A stretch of DNA of 64,000 nucleotides from Salinimicrobium marinum. Lineage in GTDB: Bacteria > Bacteroidota > Bacteroidia > Flavobacteriales > Flavobacteriaceae. Shown here piece by piece: positions 48,903 to 57,654 of the stretch. Location of the stretch: NCBI RefSeq assembly GCF_014651535.1, contig NZ_BMXB01000001.1, forward strand, positions 309,470 to 373,469, given 5' to 3'. The notes under the pieces are model-generated. The model made no database searches. It had not been told where the DNA came from and saw only the letters and a program-made list of their open reading frames with translations. A program made the translations under genes and the position numbers. Position 1 is the stretch's first letter, and each line of letters begins with the position of its first letter.

Positions 48903-49139
48903 ATGAAAAATCACTGGTTATGGATGATCATCGGATGTGTTTTACCTCTTTTGCTCATCTTTTTGGCCCCATCAATTGGATTGGGTGGTGATGTCTGGCT
49001 TTTCACATTTATCATCATAATGTTTGCCATACATCTAATGATGCCTATGCGGCATGGAGATCATACTCACGGGTTAACCGATGAGAATTTAAAGAAAAAA
49101 AGCAAAGATCAAGTAACAAACCAACATCAAAAAAAATAA
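48903..49139 (+). CDS. DUF2933-like small membrane protein
   Basis: This 78-residue protein has two hydrophobic helices (LWMIIGCVLPLLLIFLAPSI and FTFIIIMFAIHLMMPM) followed by RHGDHTHG and a polar Lys/Gln tail. The layout fits DUF2933-type proteins found near copper and heavy-metal ATPases. It starts a group of three small membrane proteins spaced by 4 and 17 bp. The function is unknown. Confidence 0.8.
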   Translation: MKNHWLWMIIGCVLPLLLIFLAPSIGLGGDVWLFTFIIIMFAIHLMMPMRHGDHTHGLTDENLKKKSKDQVTNQHQKK

Positions 49140-49143
49140 AGAC

Positions 49144-49356
49144 ATGCACAATTATGATGGATTTTTTGGAATGCACCTCATCTGGTGGTTCATCTGGATA
49201 GTTTTTCTTATCTGGGTTTTCATGATACCAACACAATGGGGAAAAAAAACAAGAAGAGAAGAACCACTGGACATCCTAAGAAAGCGATTTGCACGTGGCG
49301 AAATTTCGAAGGAACAGTTCGAAGAACAAAAGAAGCTATTAGAATCGGATAAATAA
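49144..49356 (+). CDS. SHOCT-domain small membrane protein
   Basis: This 70-residue protein has one membrane helix (LIWWFIWIVFLIWVFMIP), a short basic stretch and a C-terminal SHOCT domain (LDILRKRFARGEISKEQFEE). SHOCT domains are short helical pairs, often at protein ends, of unknown detailed function. It begins 4 bp after the DUF2933-like gene. Confidence 0.85.
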   Translation: MHNYDGFFGMHLIWWFIWIVFLIWVFMIPTQWGKKTRREEPLDILRKRFARGEISKEQFEEQKKLLESDK

Positions 49357-49373
49357 TTTTAAAATCTGAAAAT

Positions 49374-49646
49374 ATGTATCGATTAAACATAAAAAAATTT
49401 GGTTTGGCACTCGGTCTTACCGGAGCTCTCCTTTATGTGGGGTGTGTACTGGTGATGGCCACAGTGGGGCGGGAAGGAACAGTAAAGTTCTTTAACAGTC
49501 TTTTACACGGACTGGACACAAGTAGTATAATAAGAATGGATGTGCCTGTACTGGAGGTGTTCTTTGGAATTATCCAGGTTTTCATCTTAAGCTGGCTAAT
49601 CGGTGCTTGTGTAGCGGCATTTTATAATGCTCAAGTAAAAGGTTAA
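49374..49646 (+). CDS. DUF5676 membrane protein
   Basis: This 90-residue protein has two helices (FGLALGLTGALLYVGCVLVM and VFFGIIQVFILSWLIGACVA) and the family features LNIKKFGLALGLT and SWLIGACVAAFYN. DUF5676 members occur close to heavy-metal resistance genes and in mobile elements. It closes the small-membrane-protein trio; a 156-bp AT-rich gap follows, probably holding the promoter of the GAPDH-to-PRPP unit. Confidence 0.88.
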   Translation: MYRLNIKKFGLALGLTGALLYVGCVLVMATVGREGTVKFFNSLLHGLDTSSIIRMDVPVLEVFFGIIQVFILSWLIGACVAAFYNAQVKG

Positions 49647-49811
49647 AGGATACTGCTGCATTTAATGCTTTTGTAATTAAGGATCTACTTGAAATACACT
49701 TTTAATCGAGATAAGCCACTCGCCTGGTACATCCAAAGCATAATCAGGTTACTTTAAACACGAAAGTAATGTGAAACAAAGGAACAAGATCAAATTAAAA
49801 AATTGGAAGTC

Positions 49812-50822
49812 ATGAAAAAAATAGCAGTAGTAGGTTATGGAGTCATCGGCAAAAGAGTTGCCGATGCCATTGACAAACAACATGATATGGAGTTAACCGG
49901 CATTTGTGATATCATAAGTGACTGGCGCATAGAAAATGCGGTAAGAAAAAACTACAATATTTACAGCGCGACACAAGAAGCAGAAAAGGAAATGAAAAAC
50001 GCCGGATTCTCCGTTAAAGGCGGAATGACAGAGCTTTTAGATCAGGTGGACCTGGTTGTGGATTGCACCCCTAAAAAAGTTGCCGCAAAAAACGTAGAAC
50101 GATACAAAAGTCAAGGTAAAAAATTTATTGTACAAGGAGGTGAAAAGCATGAAACTGCGGGCCATTCCTTCAGTGCCGAAAACAATTACCAAACCGCTCT
50201 AAACATAGATGCTACGCGGGTGGTTTCGTGCAACACCACCTCCATTTTAAGAACTCTTACGGCTCTAAAAAGGGCAAATCTGTTACAAAGTGCCCGCGGT
50301 ACTCTTTTACGAAGAGCAACAGATCCCTGGGAAAGCCATATGGGGGGAATCATGAATACAATGGTTCCTGAAAAAGATATTCCCAGTCATCAGGGTCCCG
50401 ATGCTCAAAGTGTAGATCCCGAACTGGATGTTATTACTGCTGCAGTAAAAGTACCTGAAACCCTGAGCCATATGCACTACTGGAATGTGCGACTGACAAA
50501 AAAGGCCTCAAAAGATGAAGTTTTAAATGCTTTTAAAACGTCGACAAGAATTAAGATGATTCGGTACGAGCAGGGTTTGGTTTCAAACAATACTATAAAA
50601 GAAATGTTCCTGGATATGGGAAGACCCTGGGGGGACATGTACGAAGTTGCACTTTGGGAGGATATGTTGAAAGTACAGGGAGACGAACTCTTCTATGCCT
50701 ATGTGGTAGACAACCAGGCTATTGTAATCCCCGAAACTATTGATGCGATAAGAGCACTCACAGGTATCATAGAAGATGGGCACGTATCCATACTTAAAAC
50801 CAACCGCACGTTAGGAATATGA
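49812..50822 (+). CDS. Type II (archaeal-type) glyceraldehyde-3-phosphate dehydrogenase
   Basis: This 336-residue enzyme begins at ATG 49812 (a TTG three codons earlier is less likely). Seen are the dinucleotide fold VVGYGVIGKRVADAI, the catalytic Cys140 in VVSCNTTSILR and the block ATDPWESHMGGIMNTMVP. This type (EC 1.2.1.59) is used by archaea and a few bacteria and accepts NADP or NAD. It should act beside the host's normal type I enzyme, perhaps with a different cofactor. It opens a stress/nucleotide gene run and is followed by a PII-like gene. Confidence 0.93.
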   Translation: MKKIAVVGYGVIGKRVADAIDKQHDMELTGICDIISDWRIENAVRKNYNIYSATQEAEKEMKNAGFSVKGGMTELLDQVDLVVDCTPKKVAAKNVERYKSQGKKFIVQGGEKHETAGHSFSAENNYQTALNIDATRVVSCNTTSILRTLTALKRANLLQSARGTLLRRATDPWESHMGGIMNTMVPEKDIPSHQGPDAQSVDPELDVITAAVKVPETLSHMHYWNVRLTKKASKDEVLNAFKTSTRIKMIRYEQGLVSNNTIKEMFLDMGRPWGDMYEVALWEDMLKVQGDELFYAYVVDNQAIVIPETIDAIRALTGIIEDGHVSILKTNRTLGI

Positions 50823-50849
50823 TTTATCAATAACAATAAATAAGAGGTT

Positions 50850-51185
50850 ATGAAAGAAATAAAAGCATTCATACGGCCAAATAAAATTAAGGAGGTGATT
50901 TCTTCCTTGAGGAGAGAGGGCCATTGCTGTTTAACAGTCTTTGAGGGAGAAGGAACCGGCGATTACACAGATCCTGGAGAAGATTGGCCTTCCCTCAAAC
51001 TACCATTCCTCCACAGCAAGATCTATAAACTGGAAATCGTCTGTGAGGACAGTAAAGTGGCGGCTATTTGTGACATCGTTCGTCAAAATGGCAAAACAGG
51101 AAAAAGTGGTGATGGTCTCATATATGTTTCTGATGTCCAGGATATATTTAAGATAAAAAATACCAAAAACGATAATGTGAAATAA
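50850..51185 (+). CDS. PII-family signalling protein
   Basis: The product has 111 residues. The fold starts with MKEIKAFIRPNKIKEVISSL, and the B-loop is clear in GKTGKSGDGLIYVSDVQDIF. The T-loop region (EGEGTGDYTDPGEDWPSLKL) is unlike that of GlnB/GlnK, with no Tyr at the normal modification site. It might sense ATP/ADP and regulate a neighbouring enzyme or a transporter, but no ammonium transporter is nearby. It is 27 bp after the GAPDH gene. Confidence 0.85.
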   Translation: MKEIKAFIRPNKIKEVISSLRREGHCCLTVFEGEGTGDYTDPGEDWPSLKLPFLHSKIYKLEIVCEDSKVAAICDIVRQNGKTGKSGDGLIYVSDVQDIFKIKNTKNDNVK

Positions 51186-51201
51186 CTAATAATTTTAAAT
51201 T

Positions 51202-52032
51202 ATGAACAATATACTTGTACCTACCAATTTTTCTGAAAATTGTCAAAAAGCAGAGGAGCTGGGGCTCAAAATGGCTAAATTTTACAATTCGGAAATCCAT
51301 TTCTTCCATTACGTAAAAACCCCGGTTGACTGGGTTCGACTGGACAAACAGAAGGAAGATCTATACCCCGAAACAAAATTAAAGATTGGCAGCGCGAAGG
51401 CAGATTTGAGAGAATTAGAAAAAAAAGCAGAGGGCCTTGGACTTAAATGCAGAACCTTTTTGGAATATAATGGTGAAATAAGCAACATCCTAAGCCACTG
51501 CGGTCATTTTGAACATGATTTTATAGTTACCGGTAGTAGTGGCACAAAAGGAGGAATTCGTGAATTACTGGGAAGCAATGTAGAAGAAATAGTGAGAAAA
51601 GCCGAGGTGCCTGTCATCGTAGTTAAAGATAAGGATGTTTCTTTTCCTTTTAAAGACATTTTGTTTGTCTCAGATTTTAAAGAAGATGTGACAGAAGAAT
51701 TTCAACACGTAAAATCACTTGCTGAAAAATGTGATGCACGTATCCATTTATTAAAGGTGAATACTACAACAGATTATAATAGTATTGAAAAGAGTCTGCA
51801 ACCTATAAAAGATTTCCTTGAAAATTTCCCAGGGCTCACAACTTACTCAATGAATGTCTATAACGAATCGGGTGTAGAGGAAGGAATAAATGATTTTTTG
51901 ATCTACAAAAATGTGGATCTTATTGCCATGTGTACGCACGGGCGCACGGGATTTTTAAGTCTCTTCTCCAGTAGCACCGTTGAAAAGGTAACCAACCATT
52001 CTGAATTGCCCGTTATGACAATTAAAATGTGA
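51202..52032 (+). CDS. Tandem-domain universal stress protein
   Basis: This 276-residue protein has two USP domains. The first begins NNILVPTNFSENCQKAEELG and ends GSSGTKGGIRELLGSNVEEI. The second begins FKDILFVSDFKEDVTEEF and ends CTHGRTGFLSLFSSSTVEKV. The GxxG nucleotide-binding motif is present in both. It responds to stress in many bacteria, but the ligand here cannot be told. It overlaps the ATP-cone gene by 4 bp. Confidence 0.92.
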   Translation: MNNILVPTNFSENCQKAEELGLKMAKFYNSEIHFFHYVKTPVDWVRLDKQKEDLYPETKLKIGSAKADLRELEKKAEGLGLKCRTFLEYNGEISNILSHCGHFEHDFIVTGSSGTKGGIRELLGSNVEEIVRKAEVPVIVVKDKDVSFPFKDILFVSDFKEDVTEEFQHVKSLAEKCDARIHLLKVNTTTDYNSIEKSLQPIKDFLENFPGLTTYSMNVYNESGVEEGINDFLIYKNVDLIAMCTHGRTGFLSLFSSSTVEKVTNHSELPVMTIKM

Positions 52033-52874
52033 CTATGAAAAGATCAGTCCTGGTTAAAAAGTCTTCGGGTGAGTATGAGGATTTCCAAATTGAAAAACTC
52101 ATCAATTCCCTTAGGCGGGCGGGAGCAAATGAGGTTATTGTTAAGGATATAGCTCATAAGGTGTATGAACAGCTTGAAGAAGGGATGACCACTAAAAGGA
52201 TCTATGAGGCAGCGTTTAAAATGCTTAAGGCAAAATCGAGAGTAAGTGCCTTTAAATACAAGCTTAAAAAGGCATTGATGGAATTAGGCCCTTCTGGCTT
52301 CCCATTTGAAAAGTTGGTAGGCAAATTATTGGCACACGAAGGATTTGAAACAAAGGTTGGTGTGATTGTACAAGGCAATTGCGTTCAGCATGAAGTGGAT
52401 GTGATAGCGCAAAAAGGTGAAAAACATTATATGATTGAATGTAAATACCATAGTGATCAAGGCAGGTTTTGCAATGTAAAAATTCCTTTGTACATCCATT
52501 CCCGTTTTTTAGATGTGGAAAAACAGTGGAGACGTAAAAAGGGTCACCAGAACAAAATCCACAAAGGAGGTTTATATACCAATACACGTTTTACATCTGA
52601 TGCCATAAACTATGGCAATTGTGTTGGCCTGCTAATGACCAGTTGGGATTATCCAAAGGAGAGTGGACTCAAAGATAGAATTGACCAGGCGGGATTGCAC
52701 CCCTTAACAGCCTTAACAAGTTTAACGAAAGCTGAGAAAACAAAATTATTGGATGAAGGCATTGTTCTCTGTAAAGAACTCCACGAAAGTCCGAACTTGT
52801 TGGATAAAGTAGGGATTCCCAACTCCCGACACAAAAGAATTCTGGAAGATTCACTTGAACTATGCAAAATCTAA
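52029..52874 (+). CDS. ATP-cone plus Mrr-like endonuclease protein
   Basis: This 281-residue protein has an N-terminal ATP-cone (SVLVKKSSGEYEDFQIEKLI, LINSLRRAGANEVIVKDIAH). The second half has a restriction-endonuclease-like core: EVDVIAQKGEKHYMIECKYH shows the D-x(n)-ExK catalytic pattern, and the HPLTALTSLTKAEKTKLLDE tail is helical. The ATP-cone suggests that dATP/ATP levels control a nuclease. The start overlaps the USP stop and the end overlaps or abuts the MBL gene, so expression is coordinated. Confidence 0.88.
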   Translation: MTMKRSVLVKKSSGEYEDFQIEKLINSLRRAGANEVIVKDIAHKVYEQLEEGMTTKRIYEAAFKMLKAKSRVSAFKYKLKKALMELGPSGFPFEKLVGKLLAHEGFETKVGVIVQGNCVQHEVDVIAQKGEKHYMIECKYHSDQGRFCNVKIPLYIHSRFLDVEKQWRRKKGHQNKIHKGGLYTNTRFTSDAINYGNCVGLLMTSWDYPKESGLKDRIDQAGLHPLTALTSLTKAEKTKLLDEGIVLCKELHESPNLLDKVGIPNSRHKRILEDSLELCKI

Positions 52875-52888
52875 TCCTAGAACAACCG

Positions 52889-54265
52889 ATGAAAACTAAT
52901 CAAATAAACATTCACTTTTTGGGGGCAGCAGGTACAGTAACCGGCTCAAAATATTTAGTGGATACAGGAGATAAAAAGATACTCATAGACTGCGGACTTT
53001 TTCAAGGGCTAAAGGAATTACGCCTTAAAAACTGGGAGTACCCACCTGTTAATGTTGCAAATATTGATGCTGTTTTGCTCACCCACGGCCATATGGACCA
53101 TACAGGTTATCTGCCGAGGTTGGTGAAACAAGGCTTCAATGGTTCCATCTATGGTACGAATCCTACTTTGGACATTGCAAAAATCATATTGAACGATAGT
53201 GCAAAAATTCAGGAACAGGAAGCAGAACGTGCCAATAAAGAAGGCTATTCCAAACACAGTCTCGCAGAACCGCTTTACGATTTAAAGGATGTAGAAAAAA
53301 CCATTCCGCATTTTAAGGGCATTCCACAAGCACAATGGATTCCGTTATTTGATGGTATCAGGGCTCGGTTCCAGTACAGCGGGCATATTCTGGGTGCAAC
53401 TTATATTGAGTTGGATATTTATGGAAAACGCTTTGTCTTCTCTGGAGACATTGGTAGAACCAATGATTTATTGCTCTATCCACCCCTTAAACCAAAAAAA
53501 GCGGATATACTTTTCGTTGAATCCACTTACGGAGGAAGGTTTCATCCTGATGAAGTAGAAGCGCTTCCAAAAATCGAAAAATTAATCAACGATACCATCA
53601 ATAGAGGTGGCAGCTTATTTATTCCCAGTTTTTCGGTAGAGCGTGCCCAACTAATGATGCTTATCTTTTGGAAATTACTCAAGGAGAACAAAATCCCTAA
53701 AGTTCAAATGATTATGGATAGCCCAATGGGTGCCAACGTATTGGAACTGTTTCATAGAACTCGGGATTGGCACAGATTGGAAGACAACGAATGTGACGAA
53801 ATGTGTTCACATTTTACACTTGTTAGCAGTTATCGCGAAACAATGGAATTAAGAACTGATAACAGACCAAAAATTGTAATTGCAGGGAGTGGAATGCTCA
53901 CAGGCGGAAGAATGCTCAACTATCTTGAAACACAGGCACAAAATCCAAATAACACCTTGCTTTTTGTAGGCTATCAAGCTGAAGGCACACGTGGTAGAAA
54001 GCTGTTGGAAGGTGAGAAAGAACTAAAAGTCTATGGAATATGGGTGCCTTTCAATATGCAGGTCGCTGAAATTGAAGGTCTCTCGGCACACGCAGACCAC
54101 GCAGAACTTATAGAATGGATGGGCGACATTAAAAATAAGCCCGAACGTATATTCATTGTCCACGGTGAAAAAGAAAGTGCAGAAGCATTACAAAAAGGTA
54201 TCAAGGAAACCTATGGATGGAATACAGAAATTCCGCAATTATACACCATCGAAGAAATAGAATAA
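52889..54265 (+). CDS. MBL-fold beta-CASP RNA/DNA-processing nuclease
   Basis: The product has 458 residues from ATG 52889; an in-frame ATG at 52862 would add nine residues and overlap the previous gene by 13 bp. Motifs are LLTHGHMDHTGYLPRL (zinc site), RFQYSGHILGATYIELD, the GDIGR motif, the beta-CASP DSPMGANVLELFHRTRD, and the C-terminal GLSAHADHAELIEW. This is the CPSF73-like family of RNA-cutting metallo-beta-lactamases. Its neighbours link it to nucleotide recycling: it could release nucleotides for the phosphorylase next door. Confidence 0.93.
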   Translation: MKTNQINIHFLGAAGTVTGSKYLVDTGDKKILIDCGLFQGLKELRLKNWEYPPVNVANIDAVLLTHGHMDHTGYLPRLVKQGFNGSIYGTNPTLDIAKIILNDSAKIQEQEAERANKEGYSKHSLAEPLYDLKDVEKTIPHFKGIPQAQWIPLFDGIRARFQYSGHILGATYIELDIYGKRFVFSGDIGRTNDLLLYPPLKPKKADILFVESTYGGRFHPDEVEALPKIEKLINDTINRGGSLFIPSFSVERAQLMMLIFWKLLKENKIPKVQMIMDSPMGANVLELFHRTRDWHRLEDNECDEMCSHFTLVSSYRETMELRTDNRPKIVIAGSGMLTGGRMLNYLETQAQNPNNTLLFVGYQAEGTRGRKLLEGEKELKVYGIWVPFNMQVAEIEGLSAHADHAELIEWMGDIKNKPERIFIVHGEKESAEALQKGIKETYGWNTEIPQLYTIEEIE

Positions 54266-54286
54266 ATCCCAGCAATCAATAAAATA

Positions 54287-55789
54287 ATGGACCCACACTC
54301 AAACATACTAAAATATAAACATCTCGGGATTTACACCCAAAACGAATATGTAGTGTATATGCGTGAGGATTGCCACGTCTGTAGTTCTGAAGGGTTTGTA
54401 GCACTAACAAGGATCAGGATATCAAATGCAACCACCTCAATCGTCGCAAGCTTGAACGTTTTGAGTTCCGGCCTTCTTTTACCAAATGAAATAGGCCTTT
54501 CGGATGCTGCAGCAAAAAAACTGAATGTTTCCCAAAATGAAATGCTGTATGTTTCCCATTTGGAGCCTATTGAATCGTTAAGCCACGTAAGAGCTAAAAT
54601 CTATAATCAAAAACTGGATTTTAAAGCCTATAACAACATCATCAACGATATCGTAGAAGGCAATTATTCTAACATTCACCTATCGGCATTTATTACAGCC
54701 TGTGCGGGCGACCGAATGGATATTGATGAGATATGCGACCTTACTAAAGCAATGATAGCTTCAGGAAGACAGTTGGACTGGAGTAAAGATATTGTGGTCG
54801 ATAAACATTGTATTGGTGGTTTACCAGGCAATAGAACAACCCCATTGGTAGTAGCTATTGTTGCCGCTTATGGACTTACAATGCCTAAAACTTCGTCACG
54901 TGCCATCACTTCACCAGCTGGTACAGCAGATACGATGGAAGTATTGACCAATGTAACGCTCTCTTCCGAAGAAATAAAAGCTGTAGTCGAAAAAGAAGGA
55001 GGATGTTTTGTCTGGGGAGGTACAGCGCAATTAAGTCCTGCCGACGATGTGCTCATTAAAGTTGAAAAAGCTTTGGATATCGATAGTGAAGGTCAGCTCA
55101 TCGCTTCTGTACTTTCTAAAAAAGCGGCGGCAGGTTCTACTCACGTTGTCATTGATATTCCAATTGGTGAAACCGCCAAGGTTCGCAGTACTGAAATGGC
55201 TCTAAAATTAAAAAATCATATGGAAACAGTTGGCACTGCTGTTGGGTTGAAGGCAAAAGCTGTGGTTACTGATGGAACGCAGCCTGTTGGAAGGGGTATC
55301 GGTCCCACTTTAGAAGCTATTGATATATTAAAAGTTTTGAAAAATGAAGCTGATGCACCTAAAGACCTAACAGAAAGAGCATTGCTTTTAGCCGCTGAAC
55401 TATTTGAGCTTTCTGGAAAAGAAGAAAAAGGAAAGGGACTGGAAACAGCACGTCAAATTCTCAAATCTGGAAAAGCTTATGAAAAATTTGTGGCCATTTG
55501 CAAAGCACAAGGACGCTTTTCAAAACCTGTTTTAGCACCTCATAAGATGGAAATTACAGCCGAAAGATCCGGAATTTTAAAAAGAATTGATAACCGAAAA
55601 ATAGCGAAGCTCGCAAAGCTTTCAGGAGCACCTCAATCTATTTCGGCAGGAATTCTATTAAATATCCATTTGGGAGAACAAATAGAAAAGAATCAATTGC
55701 TATATACTTTATATGCTGAATCCAAAGGCGAACTTAACTATGCATTGGAATATAAAAATAACCATAACGACATCATAACCATAATTTAA
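54287..55789 (+). CDS. AMP phosphorylase/thymidine phosphorylase-family enzyme
   Basis: This 500-residue enzyme is longer than bacterial DeoA (about 440) because of an extra N-terminal domain, as in archaeal AMP phosphorylase. Motifs are VDKHCIGGLPGNRTTPLVVA, AITSPAGTADTMEVLTNVTL, FVWGGTAQLSPADDVLIKVE, and GTAVGLKAKAVVTDGTQPVG. It should convert AMP plus phosphate to adenine and ribose-1,5-bisphosphate. Neither RuBisCO nor ribose-1,5-bisphosphate isomerase is in the window, so the product's fate is open; a PRPP synthetase-like gene follows by 7 bp. Confidence 0.93.
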   Translation: MDPHSNILKYKHLGIYTQNEYVVYMREDCHVCSSEGFVALTRIRISNATTSIVASLNVLSSGLLLPNEIGLSDAAAKKLNVSQNEMLYVSHLEPIESLSHVRAKIYNQKLDFKAYNNIINDIVEGNYSNIHLSAFITACAGDRMDIDEICDLTKAMIASGRQLDWSKDIVVDKHCIGGLPGNRTTPLVVAIVAAYGLTMPKTSSRAITSPAGTADTMEVLTNVTLSSEEIKAVVEKEGGCFVWGGTAQLSPADDVLIKVEKALDIDSEGQLIASVLSKKAAAGSTHVVIDIPIGETAKVRSTEMALKLKNHMETVGTAVGLKAKAVVTDGTQPVGRGIGPTLEAIDILKVLKNEADAPKDLTERALLLAAELFELSGKEEKGKGLETARQILKSGKAYEKFVAICKAQGRFSKPVLAPHKMEITAERSGILKRIDNRKIAKLAKLSGAPQSISAGILLNIHLGEQIEKNQLLYTLYAESKGELNYALEYKNNHNDIITII

Positions 55790-55796
55790 ACGTGCT

Positions 55797-56690
55797 ATGA
55801 AAACAATATTATTTAGCCTTCCCGGAAATGAAAAACTTACAGAGCTTTTAGCAAAAAAAATGGATGCTGAAATAGGGAAAGCCAACGTGCGTAAATTCCC
55901 TGACGGGGAGTCATACACGCGTATATTATCTGATGTTAAAGATAAATGTGTGGTACTAGTATGCACCTTGCACGAACCGGACGAGAAACTGCTGCCTCTA
56001 TATTTTTTAAGCCACACAGCCAAATCCTTGGGAGCAATGTGCACCTGCTTGGTAGCACCCTATTTGGCGTATATGCGTCAGGACAAAGTATTTAATGAAG
56101 GTGAAGGAGTGAATTCCGGTTTTTTTGGAAAATTGATTTCAGGTTTTGCCGATAGCATTATCACAGTTGACCCTCATTTGCATAGAATTAGTTCTTTGGG
56201 AGAAGTGTATCAAATTCCAAATAAAGTAATTCACGCTGCTGATGCCATTTCAGAATGGATCAAGAAATACATCAAAAACCCGGTACTTATCGGGCCCGAT
56301 TTGGAAAGTGAACAATGGGTTTCCGAAGTCGCTAAAAATGCTGGCGCACCTTTTACGGTATTACAGAAAGTACGTCACGGCGACCGTGACGTGGAAGTCT
56401 CTGTTCCTGATATGGATAAGTACAAGAATGCCACACCCATTTTGGTAGATGATATTATTTCCACCGCGCGAACAATGATTGAAACCGTACAACATCTGAA
56501 AAAAGCAGGAATGAAACCCCCTATCTGCGTAGGCATTCACGCCGTTTTTTCAGGAAATGCCTATCAAGATTTATTGGATTCCGGAGTAGAAAAGATAGTT
56601 ACCTGCAATACCATTCCGCATCCATCCAATGGCATAGATTTAAGCAATATTATTGCAAAAGAGGTAAAGAAATTAATGCACCATATATGA
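55797..56690 (+). CDS. prs: Ribose-phosphate pyrophosphokinase-like protein (PRPP synthetase)
   Basis: This 297-residue enzyme has KFPDGESYTRI in the first domain, the catalytic region TVDPHLHRISSLGEVYQI, the loop VLQKVRHGDRDVEVSV and the PRPP loop PILVDDIISTARTMIETVQH. It is shorter than typical PRPP synthetases (about 315) and similar to archaeal/class III versions. Direct pairing with AMP phosphorylase suggests recycling of AMP-derived ribose phosphate into PRPP, or the reverse. It overlaps the following gene by 4 bp. Confidence 0.9.
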   Translation: MKTILFSLPGNEKLTELLAKKMDAEIGKANVRKFPDGESYTRILSDVKDKCVVLVCTLHEPDEKLLPLYFLSHTAKSLGAMCTCLVAPYLAYMRQDKVFNEGEGVNSGFFGKLISGFADSIITVDPHLHRISSLGEVYQIPNKVIHAADAISEWIKKYIKNPVLIGPDLESEQWVSEVAKNAGAPFTVLQKVRHGDRDVEVSVPDMDKYKNATPILVDDIISTARTMIETVQHLKKAGMKPPICVGIHAVFSGNAYQDLLDSGVEKIVTCNTIPHPSNGIDLSNIIAKEVKKLMHHI

Positions 56691-57331
56691 GAAAACAAGG
56701 ATTTATAGTACTATTTATCTTATTCAGCATCACAATGACTGGACAAACGGAAATGCTTATAGGGCAGATTTCAGGCAGAGTGGTCATTCGTGAGAATTTT
56801 GATGAAAAAGGTGCTTTTCTCAATAAACAAATATTTGAAGCGGGTGAAACAATAAAGAAAAATGGATATTATGAAATTGAGGTAGTTACAGAATTGTTGG
56901 ATAAAGACAAAAAATTGACCGATAAATACACCACGACCTATCTCTGTAAGCCTGATGAAGCCAGTATTATAATAATGGCTTTGCCGTTTTCCAACCCAAA
57001 ATCAAGGCAGACCAAGGTTAATACCACCTCTGAAAAATTTAAAAGGCTTTACGATTTGGACAACCTTGAAAATATAGAATTGGAAATGACTTTTGATTCG
57101 GGACTGCTCGATTTTTTTGGTTCCAAAAGTATTATAAAGATATATGACCGAAAGTTCAATGACAACAAAAAAACTATTAATTCAAAGATCAATATTAAGA
57201 CCTATGCGTGGGGGATTCGCATTAAGCAACTAAATTATACTGTTAACGAGAAATTAAATGGACAAGGTCTATTGAACTTTCAAGAATTTATCGAAGAAGA
57301 CAACAGTTATTTTACAATGACTTATAAATAA
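56687..57331 (+). CDS. Exported protein of unknown function
   Basis: This 214-residue protein has a signal peptide (FIVLFILFSITMTGQ) and a beta-rich body (LIGQISGRVVIRENFDEKGA, KLTDKYTTTYLCKPDEASII). It overlaps the PRPP-like gene by 4 bp and is followed by a small gene after 6 bp, so it belongs to the same transcription unit. I recognise no family; a secreted or periplasmic role is all that can be said. Confidence 0.7.
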   Translation: MRKQGFIVLFILFSITMTGQTEMLIGQISGRVVIRENFDEKGAFLNKQIFEAGETIKKNGYYEIEVVTELLDKDKKLTDKYTTTYLCKPDEASIIIMALPFSNPKSRQTKVNTTSEKFKRLYDLDNLENIELEMTFDSGLLDFFGSKSIIKIYDRKFNDNKKTINSKINIKTYAWGIRIKQLNYTVNEKLNGQGLLNFQEFIEEDNSYFTMTYK

Positions 57332-57337
57332 AAGAAA

Positions 57338-57643
57338 ATGAATAATTATGACACCCTTTCAGAAGCTGTGAATGGCCTCCAGGCCAGAGGTTACAAATAT
57401 GATTTTAATTTAAAGCCTCACTGTCTTGAGTGCCCCTCTTTAAAGCTGGAGATACACCCACAGGATTTTTTGGTCAATGAAGTATATAGATTTGAAGGAA
57501 TGAGCAGTACAGATGACAACAGTATATTATTTGCTATCTCTTCCCGTTATGGGGTCAGGGGGATTTTGGTAGATGCATACGGTATCTATTCAGAAAATAT
57601 TTCGGAAACAATGCGAACCAAACTAAGACAAATTAACCAGTAA
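57338..57643 (+). CDS. Small Bacteroidota protein, phosphoribosylpyrophosphate-synthetase-like
   Basis: This 101-residue cytoplasmic protein contains YDTLSEAVNGLQARGYKYDF, FLVNEVYRFEGMSSTDDNSI and a GVRGILVDAYGIYSENI stretch. This short family is often labelled phosphoribosylpyrophosphate synthetase, although it lacks all catalytic motifs, so the name should not be taken as function. It is 6 bp after the exported protein and 11 bp before the copper ATPase. Confidence 0.8.
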   Translation: MNNYDTLSEAVNGLQARGYKYDFNLKPHCLECPSLKLEIHPQDFLVNEVYRFEGMSSTDDNSILFAISSRYGVRGILVDAYGIYSENISETMRTKLRQINQ

Positions 57644-57654
57644 ATTCAGGAATT

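Noticed and set aside
57338-57643. True PRPP synthetase annotation for the 101-residue protein
   Set aside because: No pyrophosphokinase motifs are present; the name is a label carried over in databases.
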